Shown one piece after another: positions 47,605 to 53,773 of a DNA stretch of 53,773 nucleotides (the first letter of the stretch is position 1; the number at the start of each line of letters is the position of its first letter). Source of the stretch: Candidatus Kaiserbacteria bacterium. GTDB lineage: Bacteria > Patescibacteriota > Minisyncoccia > Phycocordibacterales > UBA2100. Where the stretch lies: assembly GCA_016217935.1 (NCBI GenBank), contig JACRFJ010000005.1, positions 1 through 53,773 on the forward strand, written 5' to 3'. The notes beneath the pieces were generated by a model. The model ran no database searches, was not told the DNA's origin, and worked only from the letters and a program-made list of their open reading frames with translations. Made by a program: the position numbers and the translations under genes.

Positions 47605-47847
47605 TCAACAATCGCCTACGGACCAGATCGCGGTCCCATCGGGATTGTGACGTTTCAGTCTGATCGGTTCGCATGGAGGTTCGGCGCGCAATACGGGGCG
47701 TTCATATCTGCCCGATTCGCGCACCTCGACCGGCCTCACCTCGACAGTGCATTTGCCGACGATGAGTGCGACGACCAGTACGGCAAGGATCGCGGCGGCG
47801 ATCGTGCACGCGTTATCACCGCTGCCTCCGCTCTTCGCTTCGGCCAT
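47605..47847 (-). CDS. Small single-TM protein, 80 aa
   Basis: TIAAAILAVLVVALIVGKC; SD GGGAGGAGAAGC-ATG. Confidence 0.7.
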   Translation of the reverse strand: MAEAKSGGSGDNACTIAAAILAVLVVALIVGKCTVEVRPVEVRESGRYERPVLRAEPPCEPIRLKRHNPDGTAIWSVGDC

Positions 47848-47859
47848 GCTTCTCCTCCC

Positions 47860-48063
47860 TTACCTGATGCATCGATCGACGAGCCACGTAGTTGAGCCGT
47901 CTTTCGTGTCCTTGAATTCGATCCCGCAATCGCGCGCGAGGCTTGAACGCGGTTTCGAGGGCGCATAGTCGCACACTGGACAGAAGCAAACCCAGAGCAC
48001 GAGAGCGAGAGCGGAGATCGACGCGGCGATCAACGTTCCCACGAAGAGTTTTGCAACGTCCAT
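47860..48063 (-). CDS. Small single-TM protein, 67 aa
   Basis: MDVAKLFVGTLIAASISALALVLWVCFCPVC; SD GGAGGGAGCG-ATG. Confidence 0.7.
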   Translation of the reverse strand: MDVAKLFVGTLIAASISALALVLWVCFCPVCDYAPSKPRSSLARDCGIEFKDTKDGSTTWLVDRCIR

Positions 48064-48073
48064 CGCTCCCTCC

Positions 48074-48733
48074 TCAGGGTGCGCTGGGACCGCCGGCGGC
48101 GGCCTTCAGCTTCCGCAGGTAATTCCAGTGCACGAGCCTGCCGATCCAGTCGATCAGAATGTCGGCCACGACGAGGATGCCGAGCAGGTAGTACGAGAAG
48201 TTTTGCAGTTCCGTCGATCCGGCACCGGCCTTGCTCCCACCCACGAGAATCGTGAGCCCAAGGATCGCGGTCAGGACGAAGTCGGGGACCTCATACTTCA
48301 GGCTCACGGGCGTGCCGAACGAGCCGGCCATTGCGAACATGCCGGTCAGCATCGCGAGGATGGAGAGCGGCAGCACCTGTATGATGGTTGGATTCACGAT
48401 GCCGCCGAGGTTGCAGCTGGGCAGGAACGTAGCGCCGAAGAACATCGAAAGCGCCACGAAAATGCACCAGCTTTTGCCGAAGATCGACATGACGTAGCAC
48501 ATGAATCCGAACCACGTAGAGTGTTCGTCTTTCATCGGAGTCTTCTCCCTTGATCTTGATGGATCCGTATGCGACTTTGCAATACGCCACGCGGCATACG
48601 CAGAGATCGCGGTGAGCATCAGGCTTACGCCTGCGAACGACCACTGTGCACTCTCGATTTTGATGAGTACCACGATAGCCGATGAGATCGCGACGCCAAC
48701 GGCCGCGATCGCTTTGCAGCGTTCGCTTACCAT
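48074..48733 (-). CDS. Multi-TM membrane protein
   Basis: 219 aa, five to six hydrophobic segments; SD GATGGAGGCGCT-ATG. Confidence 0.75.
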   Translation of the reverse strand: MVSERCKAIAAVGVAISSAIVVLIKIESAQWSFAGVSLMLTAISAYAAWRIAKSHTDPSRSREKTPMKDEHSTWFGFMCYVMSIFGKSWCIFVALSMFFGATFLPSCNLGGIVNPTIIQVLPLSILAMLTGMFAMAGSFGTPVSLKYEVPDFVLTAILGLTILVGGSKAGAGSTELQNFSYYLLGILVVADILIDWIGRLVHWNYLRKLKAAAGGPSAP

Positions 48734-48795
48734 AGCGCCTCCATCTCAGAAAGATGTATGGCAGCCTCAATCACTGCGATTGAGAACCGGGACGA

Positions 48796-48824
48796 TACTA
48801 ACACACTAAATGCGCGCTTGTCAA
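48796..48824 (-). promoter_or_regulatory. Promoter of 48074/47860/47605 operon
   Basis: TTGACA-N17-TTAGTA (minus strand). Confidence 0.6.
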
Positions 48825-48846
48825 GGTCCGCTTTTTTCGCCTTTCA

Positions 48847-48883
48847 TCTTAAAAAATATGAGACGCCGATCGCTCGGCGTCTC
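48847..48883 (-). terminator. Rho-independent terminator
   Basis: GAGACGCCGA-GCGA-TCGGCGTCTC then ATATTTTTT (minus strand). Confidence 0.88.
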
Positions 48884-48908
48884 GCTCCTTCCTTCCTTCC
48901 GCCGTTGA

Positions 48909-49373
48909 TCAGTCGATCTCGACAAAATGCCGATTGCCGACGCGGACAAAGCCGTTGCCGTGGAAGATCATCGGCCGTACAGGCCCTGCCATCGGTCCAC
49001 CCTCGTAGCGACGGGTCATCAACCGACGGTATACCATGTGGGATCCCATGACGGGACCACGCGGATGCGCGTACCGCGGCCGGTAGCCAAAGGGCTGCAT
49101 GCCGTATCGCGGTGTCGGTCGCATGTGGCCGCCCATCGGATTCGGCCGATCACCGCCGATCATGGGGTGACGCCAGTGGTGTCGCAAGATCGCACGACCA
49201 ACCGGTCCGTGGCTGCGGTAGCCGCACCAGCGCGGATGACCCGGACGCGGATCGCACGAGCGACCCATCGCGGGGTTGAACTGCGCTTCGGCGACTCGGG
49301 TGGTTGCTACGGTCGAAAGCAAAGTCGCTGCGGTCATGACCGCAGCAATCAGGGTAAGGCGAACGTATCTCAT
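48909..49373 (-). CDS. Secreted, His/Pro/Arg/Met-rich hypothetical protein
   Basis: Signal peptide MRYVRLTLIAAVMTAATLLSTVATTRVAEA; GHPRWCGYRSHGPVGRAILRHHWRHPMIGG. Confidence 0.75.
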   Translation of the reverse strand: MRYVRLTLIAAVMTAATLLSTVATTRVAEAQFNPAMGRSCDPRPGHPRWCGYRSHGPVGRAILRHHWRHPMIGGDRPNPMGGHMRPTPRYGMQPFGYRPRYAHPRGPVMGSHMVYRRLMTRRYEGGPMAGPVRPMIFHGNGFVRVGNRHFVEID

Positions 49374-49423
49374 CAGGACTCTCCCTTTGTATCTCGTAGC
49401 CTGGGTCAGTCCAAGCTCAGTAC

Positions 49424-49452
49424 ATAATATATCGAAATCTGTCTTCTGTCAA
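49424..49452 (-). promoter_or_regulatory. Promoter upstream of 48909..49373
   Basis: TTGACA-N17-TATTAT (minus strand). Confidence 0.75.
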
Positions 49453-49730
49453 GTCGTTGCTTCTTTTTCTTTCTTCTTTTTGAGTTCTTCAAGTAACTCC
49501 GCCGCAGCCATCCCCTCTTCTTGAATGTCATCGATGGTCTGAAGTTCGTGCAATTCTTCTTGCACAGCTTCATTGAGCAGCTCAACAACGATTTTGTTCC
49601 GCAGGTCTTCTGGCAACTGTGGTAACTGCTCCATGAGGTACGCCCGCGCATCTTCGGATTTGCCCGCAACCATGAGCGCATTCGCTTTTTCGTAGATTGC
49701 TCCGATTTCCTGAGGTGAGAGTGTTGTCAT
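49449..49730 (-). CDS. Hypothetical helical protein, 93 aa
   Basis: MTTLSPQEIGAIYEKANALMVAGKSEDARAYLMEQLPQLPEDLRNKIVVELLNEAVQEEL...KKKKEKEATT. Confidence 0.7.
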   Translation of the reverse strand: MTTLSPQEIGAIYEKANALMVAGKSEDARAYLMEQLPQLPEDLRNKIVVELLNEAVQEELHELQTIDDIQEEGMAAAELLEELKKKKEKEATT

Positions 49731-49736
49731 ACTCGA

Positions 49737-52502
49737 TTATGTTACTGGTAACGACTTCTTTCGTTCACCAAAGAGCCATTCGATAAATCTGCGAGCTATC
49801 TGTGCCCACATCCCACCTTTCGGATTTCCTTGTCGCGCCTCTGGCGGATTCCATGAATTATCTCGCCAGTCAGTTCTTTCAGCAGTGTTCATTCCTTCCC
49901 AGCCTCTTCCGTCAGCGGTGCGCGCGAACGCCTTATCGCGATCGAATATCTTTTTCAATTCAATGTCGGAAAAGGTCTTTGTTTCCGCCTCGCGATATCC
50001 TGCGCGAGCTGCTTCGAGAGATTTCGGCCCTGTATCGCGACCAAGTCTCACCGACTCATTGAGCATCGCCGCTTTTGTGAGTGCTTGTAATTTTTCCTCG
50101 TCGCCGATTGTTTGCGCCATTGTCCGCGTAATTGTAGCCAAATGGGTATTAATGTCTCGAAGTGTCCACGACGTAGGACGTGAGATCCATCTGTCTCCTT
50201 CTGTGCCAAGCCTCTGCAACCGATCTGCCTCTTTCATGACACGGTTGGCACGCCATCGCGTGACGCCAAGAGCGCCGACAACCCTACCCATTCCTCCCAG
50301 ATCACCTCTGAGACTTTCTACCACTCTCGCTCTTGTTGCCACGCGATCACCGCGATCAAGTTTAAACATCTTTTCATAGTCATCAGGTTCTACACCAACA
50401 CGATCGCACAACTTGTGCACAGATGCCTCCCATTTTCTGTGACTTCTTCGCTCCCGCAAATCTTTCAGCTCGGTGTGTGCTGCATAGACTCTCTGAAATG
50501 CTTGGTGATCTGTCATCGCGAGATGTAACAGCTCGTTTTTCCAAACTTTGGTCGTAATATCGAAATTATTTGTTTCCGAATCATTGAGGCGCACCGCAGC
50601 ATCAATATCCGGATTGCGCTTCATCGAAAGCTTGACGTGGTTGGGGCCTATTTCTTTGTCGAGCCACTCCCACTGCTTCATGCGTTTCGCGTGTTCGTAT
50701 TGCGCATACCGAATGAGCTGTCGCTCCTCTTGCGTAAGATTTCCTTCGGTCGCAGCGCGCGATAATATATCTGGACTATTGTCCGTGAGCGATGCCAGTA
50801 ATTTACCGAAAGCTTCCTGGTCACGTGGATTTGCGGCAATCTCGCGAATAGATTTTGGTTTGATACCGATATAGTTTTCTGGTTTGAATGCCAACGCTTT
50901 CTTCTTTTCTGTATCCCGTCCGGTATCCAATAGTTCCGGGACAGAAGGACTTTCGGTCGAACCCCCTCCACTTTTTATGCGCTCGACTTCCTCGACACTG
51001 AAATGGCGAGGCTTGCCATCGGGACCTGGCTCTGCGTCGGGGTGAATATAGAAAACTTCCCACGGCGTCCCCCACCCTACGTCGTTACCAAAAGGAATTC
51101 GAATAAACTTAAATTTCTTTGGGTCCAGTATCTTACTTTCCTCCGTTCTTGCTTCAGTCCTTCTTTCAGCAGCGGCGGGCTCCGCCTCTGCACCACCTCG
51201 ATGCCTTCTTTTCAACCGATCCAAAAGCGCTCGCCTTCTTCTTTCTTGTTCATCCGGTGTAATCGCTGCCCCCGGATCCGCCGCCTCAGGCGCGGACGGT
51301 GCCGCAATGGGTCCGGTGCCCGGTCCAGCAGCAGGTGTCGTCGGGGCGGTAGGGCCAGGTGGCACTGTTCTCGCCGCTTCGTACGCAGCAATTTCTTCAA
51401 GGCTTGCCAATCGAGTTGTTCGTCCACTTCTGACCACGTGCGTATCGCCCACTTTCTCTACTGCACCGGCCACCTCCTCACGCGATCCCAAAATACCAGC
51501 ACCTCCGGGTTCGCGATCGAGTAATGCATCAAGGTCTTTCCTAAATTTTTTGATACTTTTAAAACCCCGCAAGCCAGGAATGCGATCCAGCAGACGCTGT
51601 CGCTCGGCATCTGTAATCGTCGTAAGACTCCTCACCTGTTCGACCAATCTATCTCTGACACTCACTCGCTCAGTTCTGCGCACGGGTTCACTCGGCTTAG
51701 GCTCAAACGCCGCAAGTCCATCGCTGATTGCTTGAATGGCCCTATCATCTCTCGCGTCGCCAATACTTTCTTCCCATTGCCCAATCACCGCTTCGGTAAA
51801 GGCGGAGTTGCCCTTAAGCGCGTTGAGTCTGAAGCGCAGATTCCTCTTTTGGTTCTCAAGTTCTGCAGCGTTAGGAGGAACAAGTTCATGCGTGCCATCA
51901 GATTTAAGTCGATACCGTGGTTTTTCAACTCTGCCTGCCTCATCCCCTGCTGACTTGAGTGGAAAACCTTTTAGCTCATCCAATATAGCTCTCGTGTCTT
52001 CACTGTTAGCAACCCGACCGATTCGACCAATAAACGTATTGAGTGTAGCTTCCGGCATTTCTCTCGATTCGATTTCTTTGCCAAGATTGTGCTGCATGCG
52101 TTCCCGATCTTTCCCGGAATACACGCGATTCATGCGCGGCCCACGCCGTCCCCGCGCCTGCTGCTCCGCTTCATCAGCCTGTCTCCATTCTTCAAAAGTG
52201 TGGAATTCCGGCTTACTAGCCTCTCGAAGTGCCTTGTTTATGGCTTGAAGTGATCGTGCTTCCGTGGCAGCAATGTTATCTATCGGACCTCCATTGTAAT
52301 GGCGCATGTTTGCCTCCGTGTTGGGAACTCGCACGAGGTCATTGCCATCCGCGTCCTTAAGTATAAATTCGCCGTCTCGATACCAAGTATCAGCCCATTT
52401 TGAACGAATCTCATCTGAGAGCGGAGTCGGCTCTTCAGACCCCCGCGGTTGTTCAGGACCTCGAGGTCCACCACCAGTAGAACGACCTGCCTCAAGCATC
52501 AT
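49737..52502 (-). CDS. Large hypothetical protein (921 aa), charged, no TM or signal peptide recognised
   Basis: Single long ORF, P/A-rich linker (TVPPGPTAPTTPAAGPGTGPIAAPSAPEAADPG) separating two halves. Confidence 0.85.
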   Translation of the reverse strand: MMLEAGRSTGGGPRGPEQPRGSEEPTPLSDEIRSKWADTWYRDGEFILKDADGNDLVRVPNTEANMRHYNGGPIDNIAATEARSLQAINKALREASKPEFHTFEEWRQADEAEQQARGRRGPRMNRVYSGKDRERMQHNLGKEIESREMPEATLNTFIGRIGRVANSEDTRAILDELKGFPLKSAGDEAGRVEKPRYRLKSDGTHELVPPNAAELENQKRNLRFRLNALKGNSAFTEAVIGQWEESIGDARDDRAIQAISDGLAAFEPKPSEPVRRTERVSVRDRLVEQVRSLTTITDAERQRLLDRIPGLRGFKSIKKFRKDLDALLDREPGGAGILGSREEVAGAVEKVGDTHVVRSGRTTRLASLEEIAAYEAARTVPPGPTAPTTPAAGPGTGPIAAPSAPEAADPGAAITPDEQERRRRALLDRLKRRHRGGAEAEPAAAERRTEARTEESKILDPKKFKFIRIPFGNDVGWGTPWEVFYIHPDAEPGPDGKPRHFSVEEVERIKSGGGSTESPSVPELLDTGRDTEKKKALAFKPENYIGIKPKSIREIAANPRDQEAFGKLLASLTDNSPDILSRAATEGNLTQEERQLIRYAQYEHAKRMKQWEWLDKEIGPNHVKLSMKRNPDIDAAVRLNDSETNNFDITTKVWKNELLHLAMTDHQAFQRVYAAHTELKDLRERRSHRKWEASVHKLCDRVGVEPDDYEKMFKLDRGDRVATRARVVESLRGDLGGMGRVVGALGVTRWRANRVMKEADRLQRLGTEGDRWISRPTSWTLRDINTHLATITRTMAQTIGDEEKLQALTKAAMLNESVRLGRDTGPKSLEAARAGYREAETKTFSDIELKKIFDRDKAFARTADGRGWEGMNTAERTDWRDNSWNPPEARQGNPKGGMWAQIARRFIEWLFGERKKSLPVT

Positions 52503-52559
52503 AGGTATAAAAATAATAACACTTCATATGAAGAACGAGCCCAGTTATCAACGTGAAAA

Positions 52560-52590
52560 AAGAATCTCCCGGAGCCGTGGGTTCCGGGAG
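52560..52590 (-). terminator. Rho-independent terminator
   Basis: CTCCCGGA...TCCGGGAG followed by ATTCTTTTTTC (minus strand). Confidence 0.8.
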
Positions 52591-52616
52591 CAACATTCGA
52601 AGGATCGGGATATGGT

Positions 52617-53534
52617 TCAGGCTGCCGCGACCGGCAGCGTCGGGGCAACCTCTTCGGTCACCTCCGCAATCGGGTCGGCCTGACCCATCTTGCCATCCTT
52701 GATGAGCCTCCTGACGGCGCGCGACGCCTTCAGCAGATCGAGCCGACGCTGTTCTTCGCGACGCCAGATCTCCTGGAGGTCAGTGCGATCGTGCGCATCG
52801 GTGATCAGCAGTTCGTCGGGCGTCCCCTTGAAGTGGAGGAACATCCCAATGTTCTGCAACGCACCTTCGCCGCCGCGACGATCGACGCGGAAAAGCGTGT
52901 CACGCCACTCCGGGATCTTCGTCCCGTAGATCTTGCTGCGCGATGCAGTCGACCAGATGACGCCCGTCTGGTCGTCTGCGAGATCGACGCTCACGGCATT
53001 ATCACGCAACGCGTTCGCGCCGCCCAACGAATGGAAGCCGTGGTCGACGAAATCCATCTTGCGCCGGACGATCTCGAGCATGTCGTGCGCGGCCCAGAGA
53101 CGCTTGCGTTCCCTTCCCGTTTCCGGGTCGACGAACGTGACCCGCGTGTGGACGAGTCCGGTATGCATCTTGACATAGTAGAACCGGTCATCGGCCCACA
53201 CGGTGAGCTGCGGCATGCCGTCGCCGTCGATCGTATACGTGCCGACGTCGGCAAGCATGCTCCGATCGGTGAGTAACTTGACCTTGCGCTCCGGATCCGC
53301 AACCTCGAGTGCTTCGTAGCCGCGAGCGACAAGCCCCCCCTCTTCGGTTCCGAGAATCGTGGCCAGGTGTGTCGGACCCGTGACCTTGCCCTCCTTGTCA
53401 CGTGGCTGCCACATGCGCACCTTGTGATCTTGCGCTTGCCACATGTTGTTGACGTCGAAGTTATCGTAAACGATCTCACCATCCGCGTTGAGACGGGGAT
53501 TGATCGTGAATAGGTTACCGGTCCTGCTGGACAT
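52617..53534 (-). CDS. Hypothetical protein, ~305 aa
   Basis: MSSRTGNLFTINPRLNADGEIVYDNFDVNNMWQAQ...; flanked by own promoter and terminator. Confidence 0.78.
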   Translation of the reverse strand: MSSRTGNLFTINPRLNADGEIVYDNFDVNNMWQAQDHKVRMWQPRDKEGKVTGPTHLATILGTEEGGLVARGYEALEVADPERKVKLLTDRSMLADVGTYTIDGDGMPQLTVWADDRFYYVKMHTGLVHTRVTFVDPETGRERKRLWAAHDMLEIVRRKMDFVDHGFHSLGGANALRDNAVSVDLADDQTGVIWSTASRSKIYGTKIPEWRDTLFRVDRRGGEGALQNIGMFLHFKGTPDELLITDAHDRTDLQEIWRREEQRRLDLLKASRAVRRLIKDGKMGQADPIAEVTEEVAPTLPVAAA

Positions 53535-53597
53535 CTCGCTGGTCCTTCTTGTGGCCCAGGATTGGGCATTTGGCAAGGAGCATTCCCTGCTCGTCTA

Positions 53598-53625
53598 ATG
53601 ATATCACGTTTGACAGATTTGTCAA
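53598..53625 (-). promoter_or_regulatory. Promoter of 52617..53534
   Basis: TTGACA-N16-TATCAT on minus; TTGACAgattTGTCAA also places a TTGACA on plus. Confidence 0.65.
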
Positions 53626-53676
53626 TATAGGGTGTACATACAATACGGGTTGGTAACAGAGTGAGCGGATGAAAAG

Positions 53677-53733
53677 CCAAAAGGCCCGGGTGACAATGGG
53701 AGTGTTAGCAGCCCATTAACCCAGACCTTTTGG
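53677..53733 (+). other. Long imperfect hairpin, possible leader/attenuator or ncRNA
   Basis: CCAAAAGG cCcGGGT gac AATGGG ... CCCATT a ACCC aGa CCTTTTGG. Confidence 0.5.
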
Positions 53734-53773
53734 TATGCACAAGAATACCAGATTGCTTCCTCGTCAGAGACGG

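Noticed and set aside
1-53773. Alternative genetic code (UGA = Gly, code 25 of Gracilibacteria/Absconditabacteria)
   Set aside because: MFS, HlyIII-like and small TM genes end naturally at TGA, and conserved proteins show no in-frame TGA.

Overview
The window looks like a chromosomal segment of a reduced-genome bacterium, probably Patescibacteria/CPR of Parcubacteria type. That assignment is an inference from gene content, short ValS/ThrRS/SMC proteins and a stand-alone Cas2-like protein. It uses the standard code; TGA acts as a stop.

The core is housekeeping genes: tsaD, valS, rpoD-dnaG-rpoC-rpoB, trmD-KH-rpsP, smc, rnc, nusB, rpmF, rnhB, dnaE and thrS, plus three tRNAs (Ser-CGA, Glu-UUC, Val-GAC). 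Between these lie self-contained cassettes of small secreted or membrane proteins. Many of them have TTGACA-type promoters, strong Shine-Dalgarno sequences and hairpin terminators.

The most interesting signals are:
(1) A REP-associated tyrosine transposase (RAYT) flanked by AAGGTT-N-AACCTT palindromes. Related AAGGTCCGACCTT palindromes sit in frame inside the essential gene tsaD.
(2) A second short palindrome family (CCYTCGA-N5-7-TCRGGG) in frame in dnaG, trmD, rpsP, valS and dnaE, and also inside the thrS T-box leader.
(3) A stand-alone Cas2/PaaX-like protein bracketed by two copies of ATACACCAA-N5-TGCTATAGCAACA, with an apparently leaderless promoter.
(4) A T-box leader for thrS.
(5) A surface protein with DFGNYDM repeats followed by a Q/Y-rich, prion-like tract.
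(6) A NusB-NUDIX fusion, a short apparently hinge-less SMC, and a ThrRS without an editing domain.

No CRISPR array or rRNA was seen. All family calls were made by eye from motifs, with no database search.
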